From: Terfezia claveryi
Taxonomy: Eukaryota > Ascomycota > Pezizomycetes > Pezizales > Pezizaceae
Assembly (NCBI GenBank): GCA_015179025.1
Contig: WHUX01000122.1
Location: forward strand, 1 to 64,000
Length of the DNA: 64,000 nt
Direction of reading: 5' to 3'
In this document: piece after piece, positions 32,994 through 45,382 of the stretch
Layout: every line of letters begins with the position of its first letter
How positions within the stretch are numbered: the first letter of the stretch is position 1
The notes under the pieces: generated by a model
The model's input: only the letters and a program-made list of their open reading frames with translations
Database searches by the model: none
Told to the model about the DNA's origin: nothing
Made by a program: the position numbers and the translations under genes

Positions 32994-35900
32994 TTACTTC
33001 CTTTGCTCCGCCATATTGGTTTCCATACGTCCTAAGATTTGATGCATTGTTAATACATTAGCATTAACATGAATATCCTTAGTATTTCCTCGACTCATGA
33101 TTCTATCCCGTTCTTGTTAGATGAGAGCTCGGGTCTCATCTCTGGTTCGTGGCCCTTGTTTCCCTTTAGTCCTTAGACGTCTCTTAAATGTGTCTTCCAT
33201 ACTTCCGGTCGTCCAGAAGTCTTGAAGAATTTCGGTGCTGATATCTTTAGCGTTTACCTAGGAATCATATTTAGGAGAGTATCCTAGCCATCTGACCTTA
33301 TATTGTCTTTCTCCAGTTCGAGGAGCTGTTCTAAATTCTAATATCTTTTCAACTTCATAACAATCTTCTTGAATTGGTCCTGGTTCCTAAGATTGTCTGT
33401 GAGGGAACTGGGTAGGATCATTTTTATAGTAGGGTTTGAGTTTGCTGATATGAAAAGTATTATATATGAGGTGGAGGTCAGGTTGACTGGATAGGTCTAG
33501 GCTATAGTTATTGCGTTTCCGATTACTGGAAATAATAGGAATTGGGCCTAGCCATTTTAGTTTGAGTTTGGGTGAGACGTTCAATAGGTTGATGTTTTCT
33601 GAGGAAAGCATAACTTGTTGTCCAACTGAAAATTTGGCTGTATTGGGTAGTCATTTGTTCGCTTGAGATGCTTAAGTCTTCTTGGCGTCATATAGGTTTT
33701 TAGACGTTACCTCATGACGTTCATTCGCTAGTACATATGCGTTAATGGGGTATGGAAGTATCGATACGCCAAGATGTGCATTAAATCCAATTAGTGTGGA
33801 AAAGGGACTATTCTGTCTAGCAGCATTATACCTAGAGTTAAGTTTCAACTGTATCTCTGGTAGTTTCTGTAGCCAATCAAATCCTTCGATTTTACAGGCT
33901 CTTACTACTTGTAGAATTTCTTTGTTCACAATTTCCGATTGTCCATCTGCACGTGGATAATATGTGGTAGACGGTTCCAACTTGATTCCTTTATTCCTAG
34001 CCCAATCTTGAAAGTGCATTGACATAAAAAGAGTATCGCGATCAAAAACGATACAAAAAGAGTATTCTATAGTTGGGACTACATAAGTATCAAAGGTAGC
34101 AGTACATTGTTCTGCTGTGAAATTATCTGAGACAGGAATAAGAAACTTGAATCCTGATTGTCTATCGACAATCGTCTAAAGTCGTAAAATACAAACTATA
34201 TGATCTTCTTCAACAGGAATATTCGAGTACCAAATTGAACACTTAGTAAACACAGGTGCTACTTTAAGAAAATCCATCGATATGTCAGTCCATAGCCTGC
34301 TTGGTACATGTAATGGGGTTACGAGTCCAAGTGGTGCCTTGTTAGAATACTTTGTCTATTGACAAGTATCACAACCTCTGATATAGTCCTTAGTTGGTTC
34401 TGTAAAGGACTAGTAATCATATCGGTCAGTAAGATATTTCATCGTTTTTTCAATGCCACCATGAGTGGTTGCTTCATGTGCATCTTTAATAACCAATTCG
34501 AGATAGTTCTTACCTTCAATGTTAAAGGTAGAGGGCAAGACTAGTCTCCATTGTCCTTATTGGTTCTTGACATTCAAAAATCCGTCTCTACTTCTATGAT
34601 CCTTATGGTTCACAAAGGTATCATAGTAGTTCTTCCAGATAGGATATACTTTTATACATGATTGATATGCAGCTTTCATACCTGTACCTTGGTCCAGCCA
34701 CTATGTAATGAAGTAGTTCTTGTCGTCTTCCCATCCGTCGCTGATGTATTTCTCTTCAATGAGCTTGTTGAGTGTCGGTTCGATCCTCATGTTAAAGTCA
34801 TTGATGGTGGGTTTCTTCTCCTTGCATGTCGAAGTATTATGTCCTGAGAACTTACAGAAATCACAACGCTGTCTGGAGGTCTTGGTGTCTTGAATGAAAG
34901 AGGGTGAATCTTCATCAATAGCTACTCGCTTTTTAGAACGAGTAGTGACGGCGGCTGTGTTGATTGGAATTGCATTACTGCTGCTAGCGGTTGCAGCTGG
35001 TTGTTAAGATGTATTCCATGGTTGTTGAGGGGCAACAGGAGTATTCATGATCTCCTGTTCCATTTGTCAGGTGCTCATCTGTTCGGTAGGGTTACTGAAC
35101 TGAATGCTGGGTTGGAGAGTAGGTTGTGTCGACTTGTTGGTAATCCATCTTTTTGCCCATTCTCCGATTTCCTGAATAGCTTCTTCATGGATGAGAGCTT
35201 GTGGAGGTGGATAAGCTGGTGTTTGTTGTACTGGTGCTAGTTCCTTTTGAGGCTCATTTGCAGATACGAGATGCGCAATACGAGTCGTAAGGAATTCCTT
35301 CTCCTTCTTAAGAACTGAGGCTGTCAGGTTACAGTTCAAACTGCCATGTCCGTGGTGGTTGCAGATTGCACATGTTTCGACGGTGAATATGCGGTTGTTC
35401 ATGGTGTGGGAGCTGCCATGAACTGGACAGTAAAAATCACGGCAAAAGGACCAGTGCATCCTTTTGTGTTGTTGCCAATTACTATGAGCCAAGTCAATAG
35501 CAATTTCCTTCGCTTCTTTGGAAGCGAGAGATTTTTGTTGAACGTTTTCAGAAGATGGAGGCCAATATCTTAGTCCAAGAACTATTAAGGGCTTGTTCTT
35601 GTTTATATTAGGTACACTATCATACCCGCTGAAAACTTCTTCTGGTATGGTAGATAGAGTCTCGTCATCTGAGGACTCTTCTTCCTTCATCATATCATAT
35701 TCGCTTTCTTCGTCTGGGATGTCTTCGAAATAAGGACAGAAGATATGGTGTCCAAGTTCTTCGGCTCTTCTAGGACATTTATTGAAGTCGCAGTCGACAT
35801 GCTTGAAATTGATAGCTCCACGAGAAACCATATTGTTCTGAGTAGTGGTTTCTGGTGAGTGGAAAGTTTTAAAGTATTGGTAGGATATTGCAGTTGTAGG

Positions 35901-37960
35901 TATGGTTAGGAGGATCGATGCTATTGGAGATATAATCGTCCTCGTGGTGGGAGTGTCCAAGTATTTATGCTTCCTTGATAGAGCATCTGCTATCAAATTT
36001 TCCTTTCCTGTGGTGTGCTATATATCTGTATCAAATTCTATTAGGTAATCTTGCCATCGCCTCAATTTCTAGCTTGTAGGTGTTTGAGTATGGAAGGTTA
36101 CTAATGGTTTGTGGTCTGTAAGGATAGTGAACTTGTGACCTCTTAATTGTGCTTCAAAAAATTTTAATGTATCAATAATCGCTAATAATTCCTTTTGAAA
36201 GGTAGGGTAATTGAGTTATGCTGGATTAAATTTTCTAGAGTGGAAGCATAATGGTCTGATGTGCGTCAACGGTCCTTGACCTATCCAAGATCCTAGTCCT
36301 ACATCACTAGCATCACAGACTAAATATTTGGGTTCGGTAGATTCATTATTCCAGGGTTTTAAAACATGTGGGGAATTCACAGTTCCTTGAGTTTTTCAAA
36401 CGCTGCATTATGAGTATCTGTCCATTCCCATTTCTTTGTTTCTCCTTGCAGTTCTGACAGGGTGCTTGTATACGATGCCAAGTCAGGAATAAATCTGCTG
36501 AGATAATTAATGATTCTAAGGAATCCTTAAGATCCTTTTTTCTTGTAGGAGTTAGAAATGTTACTATAGTAGTCCTCTTCTTCGGGTCTACATGTAATCC
36601 ATCTGATGTTAAAACGTGTCCTAAGATTTCCAATCTTAGAGTAAAGAACTGGCATTTGCTTTCTTTGAGATAAAATTTCTCGTCCTGTAGACGTTGAAGT
36701 ACTTTCTTCAATAATTCTATATGTTCTTCATAGTTTTTGAGAATATAATATATTATGATATAGATAATTAGTTTTTATAGACCATGTCTTTAAAAATTTC
36801 ATGCATAACGCGAACCATGGTAGCAGGTGCGTTACGATCCTCTTGTTGCATAACTCTACTTCTGAAATATCCCATGTGACATAAAAAGGTAGAGTGTTGC
36901 TCAGATTCTTTATTGTTCCTGATATTAAAAAATCCGTCGGCTAAGTCGAGCTTAGTCCAAATGGGATTCTCTGCTACTAGTTCAATAGCTTCATTAATAT
37001 CTGGCAATAGGGTGTGGTCCGGTTCGACGGCTAAATTGCAGTCTGACAGTCATTAACATGTCTGGCTTCTTCTGGTTTGTCTCGTTTAGGGATAGTGAAC
37101 ATGACTACAGCATTTGTGTCATTTTCTACTCTATATATGCGACCTGATGCTTCTTCTTGACTAATTTGTCATGGATTTGTTGTCTAAATCGATGTCCTGA
37201 GGGTCGCCATTTTGGTATCCAAGTAGCTCCCGCTTTTGGTTTAATAGAGTGATTAATTTTTCTTAGTGGGGTAATTCCGTGGAATTGTCTTGGGAAATAA
37301 TAAGGGAAACTCCGTTACAGGGTTGAATTGTTTCTGTACTGTAGAAACAGCTGTCACGAGTTCTCTTTCTGAATCAGTTTCTTCTACGTCGCTAATATTT
37401 TCCAATTATCTGGTTCACTATAATCTGTAACTGATTCGCACTGACCTGTGTGTACGCTGATCTTATACCATTCCCATGGTTCTAGATCCCTTCCATATAC
37501 TAGCTAGAATCGTAGGAATGTTTTCCGGTTGGATAGTAACTGGTTCCTGATGGGCAGGAATTATTGCTCGCACTTTGCTGAGAGCAGGTTCTCCTAGTAT
37601 CATGTCCCATCCAGTCAAATGAGCTACATAGAACGTTCGTTCTTCTACATAACCTATCCAATCAAGTTTGATAGTACAAGCTTTGTTATCGTTCCTTTTG
37701 AGCCTTTAATTGCAGTACTTAACGATTTCTTCTCATACTTCTAGTCAGTATTTTGTACAGGTGTACGAATTGAGAATTAATTAAGTCTCCTCCCTTTGTT
37801 TGGAGATCAATTAAAGCTAGTGCATGGTGTTCGTTAGTTTAATGAATACCTTGCTAAAATCTAGTACCTGTCTTGACAAGGGTCGTTCCTTGATTTTATC
37901 CTTGTTGTTTTTATCCTGGTGGCTATCGGTATAGCTAAATCTTGTGCGGCTGTACGCATG
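32994..37960 (-). pseudogene. Chromovirus pol (element B), decayed
   Basis: Minus-strand pol. The protease region (about 37830-37550) has GGDLINSQFV and TGWDMILGEP. RT (37007-36346): TKLDLADGFFNI, MVRVMHEIFKDMVYK, with the YIDD site destroyed by substitutions and a deletion, then KCQFFTLRLEILGHVLTSDGL. The RNase H/tether end is MIADALSRKHKYL. A long linker (35996-34830) carries two CCHC zinc knuckles, CAICNHHGHGSLNC and CDFCKFSGHNTSTC. Integrase (about 34430-33672): ATTHGGIEKT, GCDTCQ, MDFLKV, YYPRADGQSEIVN. Chromodomain (about 33340-33200): CYEVEKILEFR, QYKVRWLGYSP. Stop TAA at 32994-32996. Zinc knuckles between RNase H and integrase are unusual; element C has the same arrangement. Confidence 0.88.
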
Positions 37961-39745
37961 GGTACCTTATTTTTTCGTTTCCTACAGTCCATGTAGGAGT
38001 GTCCAGGGTTCCAACACTATAGACATTTCTTGTCTCTAATTAATTGCATCTTCATCTTCTGATCCAATTTTTTGTAATGGTGTCCCAATCTGAGTCCTTC
38101 CGATTTTCTGTGTTGGGTTTGGTGTTGGGATTGCTGCTAGGATTGAATCCTGTTTTTTGTCATTGATTCTGGTCCCTGCGTAGACCGTGACTTTGATTTT
38201 CATTCCGAGGGTGTTGTCATCGGGATGTATTCGGTATGGATGGTGGGGCAATATCCTTTTTTGAAGCTTCATATGACTCCGCTTGATGTATGAGCTGATC
38301 ATATGACCATTCCTCTTTAATTAAAGGAATTAATGTAGCCGACATATATGGTGGCAAGTGATTAAGAAACTTTCTTCTTTTTACTTCCTGCGATATTGAC
38401 TGTTTACCATTCTTGTCGATTAATTTGATCTGCATTTCAGTGAGCCAATTGGCAAACTGTTTAATCCCTATGTGACGTCCGTCCTTGTATGGTGTGGCTG
38501 TCTCCCATCGTTTCCATAAAATATCTTTGCTAGTAAAGGGTATCAGAAAATCCCTTAGTACTAGCATGAAGCTGAAGAATTTAGTATCCTTCCCTTTTTC
38601 TCTGATGAATTGATTATAAGTAGTAAGTGTGCTTCCTTCCATTCTGAATCCTACAATTTCCAGAGCTAAAGCGCCTTCTAAATCTATCCTTTTTAGAACC
38701 AACCAATGTTGCATTGCTGTAGCTCAAGAGTCAAAATATTATGAGTCTTGCCATTTTTTGTCTTCTCCTTTCACCTTTTCTGGTAGATCAATCTTTATTC
38801 CTCTTAAAACATCCGTTGTTTTATGGTTACCTGCTGTAACTATTCCTGTAGTTGATTCCCATTGTTGATATTCAACCGATTTTCCTCGTTGGGGCTTTCT
38901 AACTAAAGGTTGACTTGCAACTGATGATGCATTATCAGAGTCCGAGCTGTCATCTCCGCTATCATCGGGATCTCGTCCTCCTCCTTGAGATTTCTGCTTT
39001 TGTGGATCTGGTCCTGTTTCCAGATCATCATCGTCTTCCAGTAGTTGTATATCTTCTAGTGGTTGGTTTTTGTCGCTTGGTTCTTTGGCTGACCCAGTCC
39101 TCCTTTCTAGTGTCTTAGGTGCTCGACCTTTGTCTTTCGATTGATCTTTCGGTGTTTTCAGGAACGCTCCTGGAAGTTCTCTGCTAGGATTGAAAAAATC
39201 CTCCGCGGTATGTGCCGATTCTTTAGATGAGTGCCGCTCATCATATAAGCCATGATTTCTTCCCAGTTATTTATTACCCAATTCGGTTTTTTAAAAGTGG
39301 AACAACAGGTTTCTTTAATTCCTTGCTTAAAAATGCATTCATTTCTAAATCCTTTTCTTTGAATATGTAAGGTGTTAGCCATAAATAGTTTTTACTACGG
39401 CTTCCATTAAGAGTCGAGTATCATCAGGATGATACGCTGGGCATGTCCCATTGAGTGAGTATATTTCAAAATCTCCTCAATTGTTGGAAGATGTCTATCT
39501 CAAAATTCTTCTGGTGCGAGAGGTAGAGCTATACTAAAATATAGTTTGGTTCCTGCTCCGCTTGGTTCTCCTATTTCTATATCTATGGGCAGATTTATTT
39601 CCCCTTCCATATTAGGAACTACAAATCTGGTCTTGCTGGGAGTTGCTTCTACTAATTTCTTAATATCTTCGGGTAACATAGTTAACTGTCTCGACCTCTT
39701 AGTCTTCTTACTAAGTTCAGACGCCATTATGTCTGATTTCGTCAT
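37961..39745 (-). pseudogene. Chromovirus gag (element B), decayed
   Basis: Gag with start region MTKSDIMASELSKKTKRSRQ (39745), a middle fragment MANTLHIQRKGFRNECIFK (39382) and a capsid core at 38714-38217 (ALEIVGFRMEGSTLTTYNQF, FANWLTEMQIKLIDK, KFLNHLPPYMSATLIPLI, YDQLIHQAESYEAS). A degraded knuckle (NPGHSYMDC) lies near 38000. It is split into several frames by small indels and stops. Confidence 0.8.
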
Positions 39746-39826
39746 CTGTCCGCAACCAAATGCAGCTGGTTATGCGATACGATCGTCGAGTTACTTTTCT
39801 CTTTAGTACCTTTCTGTGCTAATAGT

Positions 39827-40291
39827 ATGGTGGCTGATGATCCTTATGATCTCCGTTCGACTGATGGTTCTGTTGGCTCGGTGGCTCATGAGGCTGGTGA
39901 GGCTGGATGTCAGGATCCTGATATTTCTTATGGTCCTGGTTTTTCTTCATCTACTGGTCTAGAATCTAGTTCTAGTTCTTCCGGCAAGAGTGTCATGTTT
40001 TCTGATTGGTGTGTTAAGGTAGACGTTGGGGGCGCAGAGGTATTGGTAGAGATATCTAGGCCTAAGGAAGGTTCTAATGGAGGTAATTCTTTTCTGGAGG
40101 AAATAGCTGCAGTGGAGGTAGCGAGATTTGAGCCTTGGGATTGTAATGCTTGGTTGTTTAGACCAATTATTCCTGGGACCTGGGGGGCCGGTTTTTCAAT
40201 GGTGTACTGGATTTACAGGTACAGATGTAATGGCGGTTGCCAGGAGTGCAAGATGAGTTGTCGATCTTATTGGGAAAAGTGTTGTGAATGA
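39827..40291 (+). CDS. Antisense ORF in the leader of element B, unknown
   Basis: 154 uninterrupted codons on the strand opposite to element B, in the ~830 bp between its gag start and 5' LTR. Sequence features: a Ser-rich linker (SSSTGLESSSSSSGKS), then VKVDVGGAEVLVEISR, and Cys pairs near the end (NGGCQECKMSC). No family recognised. Every other reading frame of element B is broken, so an intact ORF here stands out, though chance cannot be excluded. Confidence 0.35.
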   Translation: MVADDPYDLRSTDGSVGSVAHEAGEAGCQDPDISYGPGFSSSTGLESSSSSSGKSVMFSDWCVKVDVGGAEVLVEISRPKEGSNGGNSFLEEIAAVEVARFEPWDCNAWLFRPIIPGTWGAGFSMVYWIYRYRCNGGCQECKMSCRSYWEKCCE

Positions 40292-40571
40292 GGGTGGGAT
40301 TGTTTAATGTGGGATACCACTGCCCGTTAGAGCTCTGCTTAGCTTGCTTCTAAGTCTTTTATTGATGTACTGTAGTTGACAGTCTGATGTCTCGTTGTTG
40401 GATGATTTGCTAGCTAGTTGATTATTGATATCGTTTTATATGTGCATGTTCGAGTTTATAGGTATGTGTGTCGAATTATATACACTTGCTTGAGTGTAAT
40501 AAAGTACTTATCCAAAGGTTGATCAGGCCTTGGATTTAAGATTAAAGATTAGGTAAGTAAGTTAAAAAAAA

Positions 40572-41249
40572 TGTAATGAATGGTACTAGACAGTATTCAT
40601 TCGGTACCGTTTATACAATCTATATCCGTAGGCATGGACGTTTGTGTATTTCGGTTCTGCTGAGGTAAGACCTCAGAAGCGTAGGGAGATTACTATGTAG
40701 GACATTCCCGAGGGGAACAGTAATTAACTGGTATAATCTATCTTATATAATTTGTACTATCTAAGCTATATGATCTTGATCTGATCAGAATATAGGCTTG
40801 CTTGCTCTGAGTGCTTGCTTGGTTGCTTCTTGTCTTTCTGTGGATTCCAGAGGGAATCCAGCGGCCTATTTATACTCCTCTGAGATCTGATGACTAAGGA
40901 AATAAATTCAATAAAGGGTGGTACACCAGAAGGTGGTGTGCTGTACAAAAGGGGTCATGTGGCCATAGTAATGAGTCACACACCTTAAACGATGGTCATG
41001 TGGCCATAGTAATGAGTCACACGCCTTAAACAGAGGTCACGCAGCCATAATGAGGGTGTCTTCATATGGCAAGTGCTATGAAACTTCCCATGGCAAATTC
41101 CGCATGCTACGGACGCTTATAAAGCAATAGGAGGTAGTAGATGGCTAGTCCTTCAACTGAGACCTTAGTTACATAACATAGTAGTAATATAGGAAATACA
41201 AAAATATATAATCAATTATATAAGCAATGAAACAACGTTCTCTATTACA
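40572..41249 (-). repeat. 5' LTR of element B (678 bp)
   Basis: TGTAATGAATGG...CTATTACA, with inverted TGTAAT/ATTACA termini. Pairs with 32288-32965 to define an 8,962-bp element. Contains a tandem pair of GGTCATGTGGCCATAGTAATG units (near 40953 and 40987). Confidence 0.94.
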
Positions 41250-43824
41250 CTCTTGAAGGTACCTTGAAGAGAAGAACAGCCTCACCTAAGTGCAAGGATG
41301 AGGTAGACAACAAGAAGATGCACTTCCAGCCTCCTCCTCCTCCAGGAGCCTCACCTCTATTCTCTGTCAGCACCCTTCCTGACACCTTCCTTGAGGATCC
41401 AATCCTTCTATCTTCCTCCAATAAAACTCAGACACAATAGTTTTGTTCCCAATATAGTAAATATGGCCACACATATTCCTAATGCAATAACAAAGATCCT
41501 GGTATTAATCTTTGTGATAAATGTTGGGCATTTGGACACTTTAAGGAGGAAAGCCCTAGAGGTATTAAATTTCCTCCTCCCAGATGCATCAACTATATAG
41601 AAACCACTCACCTCAGTAACAAATGCCCCCTTGACAACAAACTCTATCCACTACCAACAAAAACCATCAAAAAATGCAGCATATGCAACCAAGATGGCCA
41701 CTGGTCTCATCTGTGCCCAAGACTCCCAAATGTCACTACCACAGGAGGAAAAGTCATACCAAGATGCAAGTATTGTCTTGGTTACCATAACCTGAACAAA
41801 AACTTTGTCAGCTCCTGTGACACTAGAAAAAATAACCTAAAGGCCCTCAATAAGCCCTTCTACAATAGTGACTACCTGAAAAAGGTAATAGGAGTCCAGA
41901 ATAATAATGAAAAGAGTATAGACCCAGATTTGGTAATTGCTGAGTGAATAAATGATCATGAGTTGGAATGGCATTATAGAGAAGAGATGGAAAAAGATAT
42001 AGTATTTAGACCACTATACTTAAGAATCAAAAAGGGTGAACAGGTACCTATAGTAAAGGTATAGGATGGATTTATATACCTGTTGAAGAATTTTGTTTGG
42101 AGGATGGTTATTTCTAAAGAACTACAAGTTAAAGGTAACCCTACCTCTAAAGCCCTTATCCAACAAGCACATGTCACCACTGGACATGGAGGCCTTGCAA
42201 AAACAACACATGAGCTTACTAATGAGTACATCTTTTAGGATTTTTATAAGTAGGTTGAAGAATTTGTGAGGAGTTGTGAAACCTGCTAAATCACCAAAGG
42301 ATCTATACAAAAACCCTCTGGATTCCTCACTCCTTTCAATGTACCTACTAGGCCATGAGGTAGTATGGCTATGGATTTTCTTAGTATAGAACCTGTTATG
42401 ATTTCATGTACTGAATTTACTCTTGGTTACAGAACTCCTGTTACTGATAAGCCTCATATATTGACATTTCATAAGTTATTAGTCATGACTGACAGGCATT
42501 CTGATTTTACATTTTTACTACCTATTGTAGATAATGTTGATATATTAGGAGTTATTGATATCTTTGAAAGATTCATTAAGCCTAATGTGGGATTTCTTTA
42601 TAAAATTGTTTCTGACCAAGACCCTTGTTTATGTCTACTACATTTCAAGATTGGATGCAGAAAAATAGAATTATGTATAAAGTATCTTCTACATATCACC
42701 CCCACACTGATGGGATAAGTGAAAGAAAGAATAGGACAATTATTCCTATGTTTGCAGCTAAGAAGCTAGAACAGGGAATAAATTGGGTACAAGCCATACC
42801 TTCTATTCAAATAGAGGTGAATACAAGAGTTAGTACTATAAGAGGACATTCTCCTTTCTTTACCAAGCTAGGATACCAGCCTAATTTGTCTGCACCTATC
42901 CTACCTCACCCTATACCTACCTATTCAAACCCTACAACCAGATTTTACCAGGTTGCTAAAAACTTTACTAAAGCAAAAAAGGACCAAATTCAGCAAGCCA
43001 ACAAACACAGAAGAGCCTCCCCTGATTACCAAGTCAATAATCAGGTAATGCTATAAACAAAAAACCTCCCAGTAAGGTACCACTCCTCCAAACTATCCTC
43101 TAAATGGATAGGCCACTTCACCATTACCAAATATTTACCATGGAGTCAAAATGCTAAACTTGACTTTACTGACTTCCCTGACCTCAATAATATCAACAAT
43201 TCCTTCCACACCTCACTTCTGAAACCCTTCTTCCCTAATCCAATACAACTGTTCCCTTCCAGGACTCTGAAACAACCAGGACCAGTTAAGGAAGATAGGT
43301 ATGAGGTAGAAAGAGTATTGGAATTCAGGTCACAACCTGGAATAGGGAAGTTGCAGTACAAGGTGAAATGGAAGGGATAGCCTTATAAGTATGATGAGTG
43401 GGTGTATGCTGATGGTGTTGATAAGTCATTAAAAAATTAATTCTGGTTGACTGGTAGTAGGCAAGCAACTTACAAAAAGAGAAAGGTTAGTAAGAATAAG
43501 TTTGGCAAAAATAAGACAAGGAAAGAAACCTTGGAAATGATTAATGATGAAAGGAAGAAATTCCTTGCTCCCCCTATTTCATCCAATACAGTTAAGATTG
43601 ACAAAAGCAAAGAAAAAGAGGTGGACTTACCTCAATTGATATTTAGACATTTCTTTAAAGAAAGACAACCACAAAGGGTAATTAGTCAGTATTTTGATAA
43701 CATTCTTATTATTAAGGATTTCAAGCAGGGGTATGATAATATCAGGTATGATACAGGAGCAGAAGGCAGTAGTTCTTACAAGGATAGGAACAATAGGTAT
43801 TATGGGTTGAATGTTGACTACTAA
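41250..43824 (+). pseudogene. Element C pol: zinc knuckles, integrase, chromodomain
   Basis: Continuation of 31639-32287. Three knuckle-like motifs: CDKCWAFGHFKEES (last Cys replaced), CSICNQDGHWSHLC (41670-41720) and RCKYCLGYHN. The integrase zinc region is THGHGG-like (HVTTGHGGLAKTT) with CETC. The catalytic region is MAMDFLSIEP, SDQDP (42610), YHPHTDGISERKN. The C-terminal domain contains KLGYQPNLSAP. The chromodomain is at about 43297-43430 (RYEVERVLEFR, LQYKVKWKG), and a basic tail follows to the stop at 43824. In-frame TAG/TGA at 41940, 42064, 42238 and 43378. Related to element B. Confidence 0.85.
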
Positions 43825-44709
43825 TATGTATAACCTATACCCTGTTTATTTCCTAGAATGGAGTTTTTATCTAAATAGGGAGGCATGTAAGGAAGTGGCT
43901 TACTCATACCCTATGACTAACCATCTCCCTCACAAATATATTTCTTCTGTATTTTCTTACTCAGCAAGTATCTCAAAACATACAACATTCTGTGTGCTAT
44001 CTGCCTTGCTAATATTTCATATGCTTTCACATGCTTTTACATGTTATCATATGCTTTCACATGTATAAGTCTAAGTTAAGACTTAATCTATTTTGTACTA
44101 GATAGTATTTGGAAGTACTATCTAGAAGATCAGATAATGTTGATCTCAATCACATATAAGGGTCAGATGATAGTGTACTATCTCAGCACTGCTCCAGCAC
44201 TGCACCATTGGAAATACATATAGTCCCCTGAATTTCCCTTCAGTTGGACAGATAGTTAGAACTCAGAACATAGTTAGAGTACAATCAATATAGAAGTTCC
44301 ACTAGTTAATCTTCTAAGTGCCTTTAGTACTCCTATACTACTTTACCTATTACAGTAATCTTATGCTACTGGTAATAACTTTAATAGTGAGAATAAACAA
44401 TACACTATTAGTAATCTACTTTGTAGTATACATTACTAGCCTGAGATTATCTGATTAGATAAGATCCTTATCTTATCTAATCTGATCTTTTAGTCCCCCT
44501 AACAATACTTTACATATAGCCTTAGGCTCTACAGATATACAAACTTTAAAAAAAAAAAAAAAAAAAAAAGTGAGTGCCTATAGAATATCTACACCTAAGA
44601 TATTATGACCAACTAGTGTATAGCTTGTATCTTCCCATGCAGGCCCATTTAATTTGGAAGTAGACTACTAGATCAAAAAGAGAAGATAAATGCGTATATA
44701 AAGTCCTAA
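43825..44709 (+). repeat. 3' non-coding region of element C, possible LTR
   Basis: No coding sequence. Holds an inverted repeat CTAGATAGTA...TACTATCTAG (44098-44127), a palindromic GATAAGATCCTTATC stretch (44458-44472) and a 22-A run at 44548-44569. An LTR starting TGTACTAG near 44095 is possible, but no partner copy is present. Confidence 0.4.
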
Positions 44710-44714
44710 CTTAC
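44710..44714. other. Target-site duplication CTTAC (left)
   Basis: CTTAC immediately before the 5' LTR of element 3; the same five bases follow its 3' LTR at 51098-51102. Confidence 0.95.
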
Positions 44715-45346
44715 TGTCACAACCATGTTCTTAGTCTTGATTTGACACTCGAACAGGCTTGTTCGGGTGTCGTGCTGTTTTGACAATTGAACAGGCTTGT
44801 TCGGGTGTCGTCGATGGGTGATTGTTATCTTAGCTTCCGAGATAGGAATCTCGGGAAGCTTATTCCTTCCACGGCCTTGGCCTGGAATCATGTATATATA
44901 TCTTCGTCTCTCTGCCCTCTCGTTGGATCCCCATCCAACGTCTTGTATATCCAATACAGGGCCTTGCTTCTCTCCACATTGGTGCATCTCCCTTGTGCAC
45001 CTCCTTGTCTCGCCTCGACTCTGCAGCCCTGCTGCCCACCCTGCAAACCTCCTGTCCTTGCCTTGTCTCGCCTCGACTCTGCAGCCCTGCTGCCCACCCC
45101 GCGAACCTCCTGTCCTTACCTTGCCTCACCTTGTCTCTGCAGCCCAGCTGCCTCCCTTGACACACGCGGCAACTGCTTCCATGTGTCTCGTGTCGCTTGC
45201 CCTCTGTTCCTCTTGCCTCTTGCCATTGCCTCCCGTCTCAGCCTCCCCCTGGTCCCACACGTAGCGTTCCTACGTGTGTGTTATCCTAGCCTTGCCCTTG
45301 CTCCGGCATACCCCTTGGTCGCCTTGCCCCCTGAGCCGTCATTACA
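44715..45346 (+). repeat. 5' LTR of element 3 (632 bp)
   Basis: TGTCACAACC...CATTACA. Contains two hairpin motifs (44744-44771, 44782-44809), a TATATATAT box near 44891, a TTGGATCCCCATCCAA hairpin, a CGTCTTGTATATCCAATACAG block and two and a half 58-bp tandem units (about 45003-45150, core GACTCTGCAGCCCTGCTGCC). Confidence 0.97.
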
Positions 45347-45382
45347 CTACGTTGGATTCTTTGGACCAACTAGTACGCAGTC

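Noticed and set aside
31639..43824. Element C as a retrotransposon naturally lacking RT
   Set aside because: Comparison with element B shows its first part is the RNase H-integrase linker, so the RT was lost by truncation at the copia junction rather than absent by design.
44787..45264. 150-220 codon frames in both LTRs of element 3, on both strands
   Set aside because: They lie wholly within LTRs, are Cys/Pro/Leu-rich in several frames at once and track the 58-bp tandem units; not genes.
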